Assembly: GCA_030427505.1 (NCBI GenBank)
Contig: JAUICH010000005.1
Span: 237,384 to 301,383, forward strand
Length of the DNA: 64,000 bases
Direction: 5' to 3'
Source: Verrucomicrobiia bacterium
Lineage (GTDB): Bacteria > Verrucomicrobiota > Verrucomicrobiia > Verrucomicrobiales > DEV007
Made by a program: the position numbers and the translations under genes
The notes under the pieces: model-generated
What the model was told of the DNA's origin: nothing
Databases searched by the model: none
Seen by the model: the letters and a program-made list of their open reading frames with translations, nothing else
Shown: positions 1 to 9,943 of the stretch, one piece after another
Numbering within the stretch: the stretch's first letter is position 1
Layout: each line of letters begins with the position of its first letter

Positions 1-3000
1 CGTCCCGGCCATCCGTCCGGGTGGGGTCCAGGTCAAACCCACCCTGGGCGACGCCGTCCGTCACCTGAAAGCCCAACTGCGCGAAGCGGTTGTCCCCCGC
101 GCCGTTGCCGGCCTGGAGGCTCACGTCATACCCAAAGACATTCGCCGTTCCCGAGCGCGTGCCCACCGCCACCCCGGCCGCCTGCGTGCCGTCCCCGATG
201 AAGACGGAGCCCATGTTCTGCCCGAACAGCGTGGTGGTGGAAATGTCCTCGTCCAGGAACGTGTCCGCGTCAAAAGCCGTGCTGGCGTCCCAGCCGGCCA
301 CCAGGTTCAGGCCGCCGCCCGTGTCATTCCGGTTCTGCACGCTGGCTAGGAAGGTGATGTCCCCCGTCGCGATCATATCCAGGTCGAACAGCGAGTCGTA
401 GAACAGGTCGTTGTCCACCCGGATGAAACTCGTGCCGCCGTCCAAGTCCGCCACCGCGCCAAAGTCCGCGCGTCCCAGCCGGTTGGTAATGAGGGACACG
501 CCGCCCGTTCCCAGCGCCGCCTCGATGTTCGCGGCCGCCGTGCTGTCCACGATGTAGTTCACCAGTTCCGGCAGCGTGTAGTAGGAGAACTCCGCCGTGT
601 AGGGCCCCGCGCCAAAGACGTGCTGGCCCTGGTTGTTCGGCGCCGGGGTGGCCCCGTGGGCGATGCCGTTCAGCAGCGTGGCCGCATCCACCAGGTCATT
701 CGCCGGATCGTCCAAGTAGAAGCGCAGTTCGCCCCCTTGTGCCGCCAGGGCGCTGCGGAACTGGCTGTCCGCGTCCGCCGTCAGGTCGCCCGTCAGACCC
801 ACATACGTATTGCCGCTGGAGTAAGTCCCGTCTCCGTCTATCTGGTGCCCCAGGAAAGCCTTCGTCAGCGTGATGTTCCCGTCCGCCCGCACGGTCACGT
901 CGCCCGACACGGTGTCTCCAGCGTCTCCGTCCCCCGGGTCGTCCCCGTGGCCGATTTGGGCATAACGGACGCTATGGTTCTGACCGGTCAGCGTCAGGTT
1001 CCCACCCACGTAGACGTCGATGGTCCCGCTGTTACTGCCATCCGCATCCACTCCCCCATGGCCCAGGAGCGCGTAGGCCGCGCCGTCCGCATCCGCTTCA
1101 AAGGTCACGTCCCCCGTCGTGCTCACGGTCAGGTTGCCGCTATGGTCGCCAATCGCCCCACCGCCACCTTGGCCCAATTGCACGTAGGCCGATGTGCCGA
1201 GCCCGGCTTTGAAGGTCAGCGATCCGATCTGGCTCAGCACCGTGGTCCCGCTGTGGTCGCCCACGCTTCCGGCGCCCCCCTGGCCCAGCTGGGCGAAAGC
1301 TGTGGAACCCTCACCGCCTTGGAAAGAAACCTCATCGATGTCGCTCAGCGTTGCCGTGCCATTGGTATCGCCATGGGCGCCAAATCCCCCCTGGCCCAGT
1401 TGCACATAGGCCAAGTACCCGTCCCCGCCCAGGAAATCCAGCAGACCGATGTGGCTCAAGGTCGCCGTGCCGTCGTGATTGCCACCCGCGATTAGGCCCC
1501 CCTGGCCCAGTTGCGCATAGGCAAATTCGCCCTCGCCTCCATAGAAATAAACTTCGCCGATGTCGCTCAGCGTCGCCGTTCCTCCGTGACTGCCATCGGC
1601 GGTGGAGCCGCCCTGGCCCAACTGCGCATAGGCATAGTCACCCTCACCGCCGTAATAGTCCAGGATGCCAATGTGGCTCAACGTCGCCATGCCATTGTGA
1701 TTACCGGAGGCTTCGTTACCTCCGTTGCCCAACTGCGCGTAGGCATAGTCACCCACGCCTCCATAAAAATAGACCTCATCTAGATAGCTGAGCGTCGCCG
1801 TGCCGGTGTGATCGCCGTCGGCCGCGAAGCCGCCCTGACCCAGTTGCGCGTAGGCACCTTTTCCTTCACCGCCGAAAAAGTTCAAAATGCCAATGTAGCT
1901 CAACGTCGCGGTACCCTCGTGATTTCCGAAAGCGGATAAACCGCCCTGGCCCAACTGCGCGTAGGACCCAAGCCCCAGCCCGCCTTCAAAGTAGACCCCA
2001 TTGATGTAGCTCAACGTGGTCGTTCCGCTGTGCGCGCCATCATTCCCGGCGCCGCCCTGACCCAGTTGCGCGTAGGCCTCCACCCCGTCGCCCCCTTCGA
2101 AGTAAACCTCATCTATGTAACTCAGCGTCGTGGTTCCGCTGTGTTCGCCATCCGCAATATCGCCCCCCTGGCCCAATTGCACGTAGGCATAGTCTCCTTC
2201 CCCGGCCACAAAGTCCAACAAGCCGATATTGCTCAGCGTCGCCGTGCCGGTGTGATCGCCGCCGGCCGCGAAGCCGCCCTGGCCCAGTTGCGCGTAGGAA
2301 CTTTCACCCACGCCTCCGTAGAAATAGACCTCATCAATGTCGCTCAGCGTCGCGGTGCCTCTGAAGTTGCCCATGATGACTGCGGCGCTGGAACCGCCCT
2401 GACCCAATTGCACATAGGCGTCATCGCCTTCGCCGCCATTGAAATCCAACAGACCGATGTCGCTCAGCGTCGCGGTGCCTTCAAAGTCGCCGCTGGCTCC
2501 GAACCCTCCCTGACCCAGGTGCGCGTAGGCTCTATCTCCGTCGCCTCCATAAAAATAGACCTCATCAATGTCGCTCAGTTCCACCGTTCCCTCGAGGTAT
2601 CCCAAGGCGTGGTACCCGCCTTGGCCGAGCTGCGCATAGGCATCGTTACCTACGCCTCCTTCGAAGTCTAACGTGTCGAGGTCTTCTATCCACACTTCGC
2701 CGCTGTGATCGCCTTCGGCGTCTAAGCCGCCCTGGCCCAACTGCGCGTAGGCTTGGGTACCTCCTCCTCCGTAAAACGTGACATCTTCGGCGTCTTCAAT
2801 TTCCACCCATCCCCAGTGGTCGCCATCGGCATCCAGGCCTCCCTGGCCCAGTTGCACGTAGGCGCCTTTCCCGTCGCCCGCGGTAAAGTGGATGTCATCC
2901 ACATCCCAAATCACCGTCTCACCCCACTGATCGCCGGTGGTGGACGCGCCGCCCTGGCCCAGTTGCGCGTAGGCTGCCTGCCCGCCGCCTCCGCTGAACT

Positions 3001-6000
3001 CGACATCGTCGGCTTCGTAAATGATCACGCCGCCGTCGTGACCGCCACGGGTGAAAGATCCGCCATGACCGAGTTGCGCGTAGGCATTGTCACCCGCTCC
3101 GCCAGAAAAGAGGATGTCGTCGCCGGCGGCAATCTCAATCCAGGAGTAAGCCGACGCCTCAATATAGGGGTCCACGGCCAGGTCCGCGCCCACGTGTCCC
3201 ACCTGGGCATAGGTGAACTCCCCGGTATCCCCGCCCGTGGCGCTCAGGACGTTCAGGACACCGACATACATGTCCCCGTCCACCCAAACGTAGCTCCCGT
3301 CATTACGGGTGGGGTCCAGGTCAAAGCCGCCCAGCGCCATGCCATCGGATACCTGGAAGCCCAATTGCGCGAAGCGGCCATCCCCCGCGCCGTTGCCGCC
3401 CTGGAGACTGACATCATAACCAAAAACGTTCGTTATCCCGGAACGCGTGCCCACTGCCACTCCGGCGGCCTGCGTGCCGTCCCCGATGAAGACAGAGCCA
3501 TCGTTCTGGCCATACATCGTGGCGGAACTCACGTCCTCATCCCAGTAGGTGACCGGGTTGTAGGCCGAACTCCCGTCCCACCCGGCCACCAGCTCCAGGT
3601 CGCCGTTGGTGGCATTCCGGTTCTGCAGGCTGGCGTTGAAGGTGATGTCCCCCGTGGCGATCAGGTCCAGGTAGAAAGGCGAGTCGTAGAACAAGTCACT
3701 GTCCACCCGGATGAAGCTCGTGCCGCCGTCCAGGTCCGGCACCGCGCCAAACTCCGCCAGGCCAAAGGGCGTGGTGTCCAGCACCAGGCTCCCGCTTCCC
3801 AGCGCCGTGGCAATGTTCGCCGCCGCCGTGGCGTCGATGATGTAGTTCACCGCCGACGGCAGGGTGTAGTAGGAAAACTCCGCCGCGTAGGGACCGGAGC
3901 CAAAGAGGTGGGAACCCTGGCTATTCGGCGCCTGACTGCCCCCGTGGGCCACGCCGTTTAGCGTGGCGGCGGTGTCCACCAGGTCGTTCGCCGTGTCCGT
4001 CAGGTAAATGCGCAGTTCGCCCCCCTGCGCGTCCAAGGCGCTGCGGAACTGGCTGTCCGCGTCCGCCGTCAGCGTGCCCGCCACGCCCAGGTAGGTATTG
4101 CCAGAGGCGTAGGCGCCACCGGAACCATTCTCGTGGCCGATGGTGGCTCTTTCCAGGTTGGCGTCGCCCAGCACGCGCACTATCACGTCACCCGTCATCG
4201 TGTTCCCCGTGTCGCCGGCCCCGGTATCATTGCCATGGCCGATCCGGACGTAACTCGAAGGGATTGCCAACCGGGTCAGTGTCAGGTCTCCCTGGATGTA
4301 TAGATCGATCGTTCCGCTGTGGTCGCCTCGGGACTGATTTCCCCCGTTTCCAAGTTGCGCGGAAGCCCCGGTGCTGGTTTCAATGGTCACGCCGGAGACT
4401 TGGCTCAGCGTCGTGTCGCCGCTCTGGTCGCCCTCGACCGAGCTACCCCCCTGACCGAGTTGCGCGTAGGCGACGACACCGCTCCCGGCCCTGAAGGTCA
4501 CCTCTCCCGACTGGCTCAGGGTCGTGGTGCCGCTGTGGTTGCCATTGGCGTGGACCCCCCCCTGACCCAGTTGGGCGTAGGCTTGGTCGCCTGATCCTCC
4601 CTCGAAAATCACGTCACCCGCCTGGCTCAGCAGCGTGGTGCCGCTGAAATTGCCGGAAAGCAGGGATCCTCCCTGTCCAAGTTGGGCGTGGGATCCTTCG
4701 CCCGCGCCTCCTTTGAAGGTCACGTCATCCACCTCGGCCACGGTCGTGGTGCCGCTGTGGTTGCCATCGGACTCGTCCCCGCCCTGGCCCAGTTGCGCAT
4801 AGGCATAGTCACCATCACCTCCCAAAAAATCGATGTCTTCGGCATCGATGATGGTCAGGGTGCCACTGTGGTCGCCGCTCGCCGCGTATCCGCCCTGGCC
4901 AAACTGCGCGTAAGAGTAATCACCCGTCCCCCCTTCGAAGGTGAGGTCGTAGGCATCAACCACCATCGTGGTGCCGCTGTGGTTGCCGCGGGCTGAATAC
5001 CCTCCCTGGCCGAGTTGGGCGTAAGCGTTGGCCCCGCCGCCCCCGATGAAATCCATGTCTCCCACGTCGTAAATTTCCGTGGTGCCGCTGTGGTTGCCAT
5101 AGGTGCGGTATCCCCCGTGACCCAGTTGGGCGTAGGAACGGGCGCCGTCCCCACCTAAGAACTCGACATCCCCGGCTTCGAAAACCGTGACGCCGCCGCC
5201 GTGGTTGCCGCGGGCGTTTGCGCCCCCCTGGCCCAGTTGCGCGTAGGCATTGTTGCCCGCTCCGGCGGCGAAATAGATATCGCCGCCGGCCGCAATCTCA
5301 ATCCAGGAGGTAGCCACGGCCTCGACGTCCGTGTCATTCACCTGGTCCGCGCCGACGTGCCCCACCTGCGCATAGGTGCGGGCCCCGGTATCCCCGCCCA
5401 TGGCGGTCAGGCCGTCCAGGACGCGGAGATTCATGTCGCCATCCACCACCACGTTCTCCCCGTCCGTCCGGGTGGGATCCAGGTCAAAGCCGCCCAGTGC
5501 CACGCCGTCGGTCACCTGGAAGCCCAATTGCGCGAAACGGCCGTCCCCCGCGCCATTGCCGCCCTGGAGACTGATGTCATACCCCATGACATTCGCCGCG
5601 CCCGAGCGCGTGCCCACCGCCACTCCGGCGGCCTGCGTGCCGTCCCCAATGAAGACGGAGCCATCGTTCTGCCCATACATCGTAACGTCATCCACGTCTT
5701 CCCACAGGAAAATGTCCGGGTTATACGCCGTGCCGCCGTCCCACCCCGCCACGATGTCCAAGTCGCCGCTGGTGTCGTTCCGGTTCTGCAGACTGGCGTT
5801 GAACGTGATGTCCCCCGTGGCGATCAGGTCCAGGTAAAAGGGCGAGTCATAAAAGAGGTCGTTGTCCACCCGGATGAAGCTCGTGCCGCCGTCCGTGTCC
5901 GCCACTGCGCCAAACTCCGCCAGGCCAAAGGGCGTGGTGTCCAGCACCAGGTTCCCGGTTCCCAGCGCCGTGGTAATGTTCGCCGCCGCCGTGGCGTCGA

Positions 6001-9000
6001 TGATGTAGTTCACCGCCGCCGGCAGCGTGTAGTAGGAAAACTCCGCCGTATAAGGACCCTGACCAAAGAGATGGGAACCCTGGCTGTTTGGCGCCTGGGA
6101 GCCCCCGTGGGCCACGCCGTTCAGCGTGGCGGCGGTGTCCACCAGGTCGTTCGCCGGGTCCGTCAGGTAAATCCGCAACTCACCCCCCTGCGCCGCCAGG
6201 GCGCTACGGAACTGGCTGTTCGCGTCCGCCGTCAGCGTGCCCGCCACGCCGAGGTAGGTGTTCCCGCCCGTGTAGGAACCATCGGGGTCGATCTGGTGCC
6301 CGATGGTGGCGTTCTCCACGCCGGCGTCGCCCAACACGCGCACGGTCACGTCGCCCATCACCGTGTTCCCCGCGTCGGAATCCCCAAGTTCATCGCCATG
6401 GCCGATCCGGGCATACTCCGCGGCGGTGCTCCTCCCGGTCAGCGTCAGATCTCCCTGGATGTATAGATCGATTGTCCCGCTGTGATTTCCGTTGGCCCAA
6501 TTCCCCCCGTTTCCGAGCTGCGCGTAGGCAACGTAGTTAGCTTCAATGGTCACGTTGGAGACCTGGCTCAGCGTCGTGTCCCCGCTGTGATTACCTTCGG
6601 CTCCGGCTCCCCCCTGGCCGAGCTGCGCGTAGGCTCCCAGGCCTTCCCCCGCCGTGAAGGTCACTTCACCCACCTGGCTCAAGATCGTGGTGCCGCCGTG
6701 GTTGCCATTGTTGGACCCTCCCCCCTGACCCAGTTGCGCGTACGACGTACTACCTGTCCCTCCTTCGAAGGTCACGCCGCCCACCTGGCTCAGTAGCGTC
6801 GTGCCGCTGTGGTTGCCCAAGCCAGAGTACCCTCCCTGCCCGAGGTGGGCGTAGGTTTCATCACCTGACCCTCCTTCGAAGGTCACGTCGTACACCCGGG
6901 TCACGGTCGTGGTGCCGCTGTTATTGCCGATGCCCCCGGTAGAGCCCTGGCCCAGTTGCACGTAGGCGCCGCCACCATCACCTCCCCGAAATACCATCTC
7001 ATCCGCATCGGTGATGGTCAGGGTACCGCTGTGGTCGCCGTCGACCCCAATTCCGCCCTGGCCAAACTGCGCATAAGCATCGATGCCCGTCCCCCCGGCA
7101 AAGGTGATGTCATCGGCATCGATCACGGTCGTGGTGCCGCTGTGATTGCCGTTGGCCGAGTTCCCGCCCTGCCCGAGCTGAGCGTAGGCTCCCATCCCAC
7201 CGCCTCCGAAGAAATCGATGTCGTCCACGTCAAAGAGGTTCGTGGCGCCGCTTTGGTTGCCATAGGCGCGGTATCCCCCCTGGCCAAGCTGCGCGTATGA
7301 AAGGATACCATCCCCACCGTAAAAACCGATATCATCGGCTTGGTTAATGGTCGTGGTGCCGCCGTGGTTGCCATAGGCGCGGTATCCCCCCTGACCAAGC
7401 TGCGCATAAGAAGAGTTACCGTCTCCACCGGAGAAGAAAACATCGTTGCCGGCGGTAATCTCAATGTTCGAGGTCGCCATGGCCTCCACTTCCGAGCCAC
7501 CAACCATGTCCGCGCCCACGTGCCCCACCTGCGCATAGGTGTAGCCGCCGGTGTCGCCCCCCGTGGCGCTCAGGTTGTGGACGAAGTGGAGATTCATGTC
7601 GCCATCCACCACCACGTCTTCCCCGTCCGTCCGGGTGAGGTCCAGATCGAAACCGCCCAGCGCCACGCCGTTGGTGACCTGGAAGCCCAACTGCGCGAAG
7701 CGGCCGTCTCCCGCGCCATTGCCGCCCTGGAGATTCACGTCATACCCAAAGACATTCGTCTCCCCGGAGCGGCTGCCCACCGCGATGCCGGCGGACTGCG
7801 TGCCGTCCCCGATGAAGACCGAGCCCTCGTTCTGCCCGTACACCGTGGTGGAAAGAACGTCCTCGTCCAGAAACACGTCCGTGCTGTAGGCGGTGGTGCC
7901 GTCCCAGCCCGCCACGACGTTCAGGTCGCCCCCGGTGTCGTTCCGGTTCTGCACGCTGGCGTTGAAATTCACGTCTCCCAGCGCCAGGAAGGTCAGGTCG
8001 TTCAGCGAATCGTAAAAAATGTCCGCGTTGATGGTGATGTGCCCCACGTCGCTGGAGGACCCGGAGGAGCCGAAGGTCCCGTCGTCCGCCGTGGTGTCGA
8101 TAGTAACGCTGCCGCCCGCCAGCGCGCCCGCGATGGCCGTGGCCTGCGTGGCATCGATGGTGTAGTCAAAGGGGTCCAGCAGCAGCTGCCCGCCGCCCGT
8201 GTCTACCGTGCCCGCGAAGTAGAGTTCTTCCCGGCCGGACACTTCGGCAAATCCGCCGCCGTCCACCGTTTCATCCGTGCTGCCGGTGTTTTCGATGGAG
8301 CCCCGGAAATCCGTGGCGCCGTCCGCCCAGATGATCACGTCGCCGCCTTTCTCGCCGCCATTGGCGATGAGCCGCGCCCCAGGCGCCACCGTGGTGCTCC
8401 GCGCGTTGCGCAGGCTGGCGTCCCGTCCCCCGCGGCCGCCGCCGATGTAAAGGTAGCCGCCATCGATCGCCCCGGAGGCATCCAGCAGCGCCGTGGAGCC
8501 CAGGGTGACGTTCTCGCCCAGCACATCCACCCGGCCGCCGTCGCCACCGCCGCCCCGCGCCAGGGCCGTGCCGTTGAAGTTCATCTGGTCCTCCGCCTCC
8601 AGGGAAATCCACCCGCCGTCCGCTCCGCCGGACGCGTCCAGGTAGCCCGTATCCGCGACAGTCACGTTTCCGCCCGTGGCCTGGATGTAACCGCCGTTTC
8701 CGCTGCCGCCGGTGGCGTGAATGTTGCCGCCCAGCCATACTTCGCCATCCGAACCGCCAAAGAAGAAAATGTTCCCTCCGTTCGCCGCGCCGTTCGCGCT
8801 GACCTCCGCCGTGGCGCCGACCCGGATGTCGCCGCCCGTCACTTGGACCAGCCCACCATTGCCCATTGAGCCATTGGCCTGAATGGACCCGTCGACAATG
8901 GCCGTCTCCGTGGCCAAGACAAAGACGCTGCCCGCCTCATTCCCAGAGGCATCCACGCTGGAGCCCTCCGCGAGAGTCACGTCCGCCGCGGCGATGGAAA

Positions 9001-9943
9001 TTTCCCCGCCGTTGCCCGTTTCCTCATCCTTCGCGCGGATGGCGCCGGTGTTTTCGACTTTTCCTTCCAGATTGGTGACCGTCACGGAATCTGACGCTCT
9101 TAATTCTCCGGAGTTTACTACCCGGCCGCTCCCGGCCGAGAGATAGAGTTTCCCGCCGCGGGACTCGAATTTCGTTGCCCGCACTACTCCTTCATTATTA
9201 ACGGCCAAGGCGTATTCGTTGCCGCCCGCCGCCTTCAGTTCCGCCGTCATCGCGGCGATCTGGCCCTTGTTCGTGACCGTCCCTTCGCCGCCAGGAGAAA
9301 TGGAAATCCGCTCGTCTCCCTCCGCCGCCACGCGCACCTCACTGCCCGCCGCCAGGCCTACGGTGCCCTCCTTTGCGTTCAGCGTGCCCTCGTTCGTCAC
9401 CTGTTTCGCAATCAGGAAGATATCGCCTCCATCGATGGCGTTGATGGTGCCCAGGTTAACTACCGCCGCGTCTGAGTCGCCCCGGAAAATCATATCTCCG
9501 CCACTGAGAAATTCCGCGTCGCTCACGTCCAGGGTGGATCCGAGGAAGCCCGCCGTATCGATGACACCGGTCGGTCCCACCAGTATCCCATTCGGGTTGA
9601 TCAGGAAGATCTGTCCGTTCGCCTGCAGAGCCCCGTGAATCGCGCTCGGCGCTCCGCTGAACACGCGGTTCAGCGCCGCGCTGCCGGAGCCTGGCTGAAC
9701 GAAACGCGTCAGCTCACCCGCCTCGATGGAAAAGGACTCCCAGTTGATAATCGCCCGGTCGCTCAACTGATCGATGATCAGTTCCCCTGGATTATCGAAG
9801 TTGAATTCCGCCACTCCGCTTCGAACCTCTGGGTTCTGCGGATTGGCTGAAATATCCGGAGCCCTCAACAGTGTTGAAGTGACGATTGCCAGCACTAAGC
9901 CAGCGCGTAAAAAAGAAAACGAATTGCTCACCCTGACAAGCAT
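1..9943 (-). CDS. Giant filamentous-haemagglutinin-like secreted repeat protein (3' end outside window)
   Basis: Reading the minus strand from the ATG at 9943 gives a hydrophobic signal peptide (about residues 1-34) followed by a TpsA-type secretion domain with the motifs AIINWESFSI, SAALNRV, PSAIHGAL and NPNG (about 116-119). These motifs are shared almost word for word with the divergent giant gene at 11269. I checked the frame at several points (2752, 1522, 73) and all are in register with 9943, so the frame appears open to the window edge, at least 3314 codons. After the TPS domain and a Gly-rich segment come super-repeats containing the phrases LQNRNDT, VVAGWDG and GRFAQLGFQVT, then arrays of 37-residue AYAQLGQGG units. 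The product is presumably exported and folds as a beta-helix at the cell surface. No outer-membrane partner is in the window. An in-frame ATG at 10006 is an alternative start; neither start has a clear Shine-Dalgarno sequence. The plus-strand open frames across this region are antisense. Confidence 0.85.
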   Translation of the reverse strand, partial: MLVRVSNSFSFLRAGLVLAIVTSTLLRAPDISANPQNPEVRSGVAEFNFDNPGELIIDQLSDRAIINWESFSIEAGELTRFVQPGSGSAALNRVFSGAPSAIHGALQANGQIFLINPNGILVGPTGVIDTAGFLGSTLDVSDAEFLSGGDMIFRGDSDAAVVNLGTINAIDGGDIFLIAKQVTNEGTLNAKEGTVGLAAGSEVRVAAEGDERISISPGGEGTVTNKGQIAAMTAELKAAGGNEYALAVNNEGVVRATKFESRGGKLYLSAGSGRVVNSGELRASDSVTVTNLEGKVENTGAIRAKDEETGNGGEISIAAADVTLAEGSSVDASGNEAGSVFVLATETAIVDGSIQANGSMGNGGLVQVTGGDIRVGATAEVSANGAANGGNIFFFGGSDGEVWLGGNIHATGGSGNGGYIQATGGNVTVADTGYLDASGGADGGWISLEAEDQMNFNGTALARGGGGDGGRVDVLGENVTLGSTALLDASGAIDGGYLYIGGGRGGRDASLRNARSTTVAPGARLIANGGEKGGDVIIWADGATDFRGSIENTGSTDETVDGGGFAEVSGREELYFAGTVDTGGGQLLLDPFDYTIDATQATAIAGALAGGSVTIDTTADDGTFGSSGSSSDVGHITINADIFYDSLNDLTFLALGDVNFNASVQNRNDTGGDLNVVAGWDGTTAYSTDVFLDEDVLSTTVYGQNEGSVFIGDGTQSAGIAVGSRSGETNVFGYDVNLQGGNGAGDGRFAQLGFQVTNGVALGGFDLDLTRTDGEDVVVDGDMNLHFVHNLSATGGDTGGYTYAQVGHVGADMVGGSEVEAMATSNIEITAGNDVFFSGGDGNSSYAQLGQGGYRAYGNHGGTTTINQADDIGFYGGDGILSYAQLGQGGYRAYGNQSGATNLFDVDDIDFFGGGGMGAYAQLGQGGNSANGNHSGTTTVIDADDITFAGGTGIDAYAQFGQGGIGVDGDHSGTLTITDADEMVFRGGDGGGAYVQLGQGSTGGIGNNSGTTTVTRVYDVTFEGGSGDETYAHLGQGGYSGLGNHSGTTLLSQVGGVTFEGGTGSTSYAQLGQGGGSNNGNHGGTTILSQVGEVTFTAGEGLGAYAQLGQGGAGAEGNHSGDTTLSQVSNVTIEANYVAYAQLGNGGNWANGNHSGTIDLYIQGDLTLTGRSTAAEYARIGHGDELGDSDAGNTVMGDVTVRVLGDAGVENATIGHQIDPDGSYTGGNTYLGVAGTLTADANSQFRSALAAQGGELRIYLTDPANDLVDTAATLNGVAHGGSQAPNSQGSHLFGQGPYTAEFSYYTLPAAVNYIIDATAAANITTALGTGNLVLDTTPFGLAEFGAVADTDGGTSFIRVDNDLFYDSPFYLDLIATGDITFNASLQNRNDTSGDLDIVAGWDGGTAYNPDIFLWEDVDDVTMYGQNDGSVFIGDGTQAAGVAVGTRSGAANVMGYDISLQGGNGAGDGRFAQLGFQVTDGVALGGFDLDPTRTDGENVVVDGDMNLRVLDGLTAMGGDTGARTYAQVGHVGADQVNDTDVEAVATSWIEIAAGGDIYFAAGAGNNAYAQLGQGGANARGNHGGGVTVFEAGDVEFLGGDGARSYAQLGHGGYRTYGNHSGTTEIYDVGDMDFIGGGGANAYAQLGQGGYSARGNHSGTTMVVDAYDLTFEGGTGDYSYAQFGQGGYAASGDHSGTLTIIDAEDIDFLGGDGDYAYAQLGQGGDESDGNHSGTTTVAEVDDVTFKGGAGEGSHAQLGQGGSLLSGNFSGTTLLSQAGDVIFEGGSGDQAYAQLGQGGVHANGNHSGTTTLSQSGEVTFRAGSGVVAYAQLGQGGSSVEGDQSGDTTLSQVSGVTIETSTGASAQLGNGGNQSRGDHSGTIDLYIQGDLTLTRLAIPSSYVRIGHGNDTGAGDTGNTMTGDVIVRVLGDANLERATIGHENGSGGAYASGNTYLGVAGTLTADADSQFRSALDAQGGELRIYLTDTANDLVDTAATLNGVAHGGSQAPNSQGSHLFGSGPYAAEFSYYTLPSAVNYIIDATAAANIATALGSGSLVLDTTPFGLAEFGAVPDLDGGTSFIRVDSDLFYDSPFYLDLIATGDITFNASLQNRNATNGDLELVAGWDGSSAYNPVTYWDEDVSSATMYGQNDGSVFIGDGTQAAGVAVGTRSGITNVFGYDVSLQGGNGAGDGRFAQLGFQVSDGMALGGFDLDPTRNDGSYVWVDGDMYVGVLNVLSATGGDTGEFTYAQVGHVGADLAVDPYIEASAYSWIEIAAGDDILFSGGAGDNAYAQLGHGGSFTRGGHDGGVIIYEADDVEFSGGGGQAAYAQLGQGGASTTGDQWGETVIWDVDDIHFTAGDGKGAYVQLGQGGLDADGDHWGWVEIEDAEDVTFYGGGGTQAYAQLGQGGLDAEGDHSGEVWIEDLDTLDFEGGVGNDAYAQLGQGGYHALGYLEGTVELSDIDEVYFYGGDGDRAYAHLGQGGFGASGDFEGTATLSDIGLLDFNGGEGDDAYVQLGQGGSSAAVIMGNFRGTATLSDIDEVYFYGGVGESSYAQLGQGGFAAGGDHTGTATLSNIGLLDFVAGEGDYAYVQLGQGGDIADGEHSGTTTLSYIDEVYFEGGDGVEAYAQLGQGGAGNDGAHSGTTTLSYINGVYFEGGLGLGSYAQLGQGGLSAFGNHEGTATLSYIGILNFFGGEGKGAYAQLGQGGFAADGDHTGTATLSYLDEVYFYGGVGDYAYAQLGNGGNEASGNHNGMATLSHIGILDYYGGEGDYAYAQLGQGGSTADGSHGGTATLSDIGEVYFYGGEGEFAYAQLGQGGLIAGGNHDGTATLSHIGLLDFLGGDGYLAYVQLGQGGFGAHGDTNGTATLSDIDEVSFQGGEGSTAFAQLGQGGAGSVGDHSGTTVLSQIGSLTFKAGLGTSAYVQLGQGGGGAIGDHSGNLTVSTTGDVTFEADADGAAYALLGHGGVDADGSNSGTIDVYVGGNLTLTGQNHSVRYAQIGHGDDPGDGDAGDTVSGDVTVRADGNITLTKAFLGHQIDGDGTYSSGNTYVGLTGDLTADADSQFRSALAAQGGELRFYLDDPANDLVDAATLLNGIAHGATPAPNNQGQHVFGAGPYTAEFSYYTLPELVNYIVDSTAAANIEAALGTGGVSLITNRLGRADFGAVADLDGGTSFIRVDNDLFYDSLFDLDMIATGDITFLASVQNRNDTGGGLNLVAGWDASTAFDADTFLDEDISTTTLFGQNMGSVFIGDGTQAAGVAVGTRSGTANVFGYDVSLQAGNGAGDNRFAQLGFQVTDGVAQGGFDLDPTRTDGRD
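968..3085 (-). repeat. Expanded array of about 19 units of 111 bp (37 aa)
   Basis: The conserved string that encodes AQLGQGG on the minus strand recurs at plus positions 1057, 1168, 1279, 1390, 1501, 1612, 1723, 1834, 1945, 2056, 2167, 2278, 2398, 2509, 2620, 2731, 2842, 2953 and 3064. Spacing is exactly 111 bp except for one 120-bp step. A representative unit reads AYAQLGQGG, then a D-x-GDHSG stretch, a short hydrophobic strand and an acidic GG-x-GND tail. The 37-residue period would suit several short beta-strands per unit. This array has twice as many units as the other two. Confidence 0.9.
4256..5248 (-). repeat. Array of 9 units of 111 bp (37 aa)
   Basis: Unit tags lie at 4345, 4450, 4561, 4672, 4783, 4894, 5005, 5116 and 5227. 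The first step is 105 bp and all the others are 111 bp. This matches the third array (6508-7390) unit for unit, including the short 105-bp step. That suggests the entire super-repeat, not just single units, was duplicated. Confidence 0.9.
6419..7411 (-). repeat. Array of 9 units of 111 bp (37 aa)
   Basis: Unit tags lie at 6508, 6613, 6724, 6835, 6946, 7057, 7168, 7279 and 7390. The step pattern is identical to the array at 4345-5227. It lies in the first complete super-repeat after the N-terminal region of the giant minus-strand protein. Confidence 0.9.

Noticed and set aside
968..7411. CRISPR array as an explanation of the regular repeats
   Set aside because: The repeats are in frame, 111 bp long without unique spacers, and encode a conserved 37-residue motif within one open frame.
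620..8869. Long plus-strand open frames (at 620-1495, 2030-2671, 2753-3961, 5201-6466 and 7340-8869)
   Set aside because: They are antisense to the giant minus-strand protein. They exist only because the repetitive GC-rich sequence lacks stops; they have no signal peptide or recognised domain, and the minus frame is in register with the TPS start throughout.
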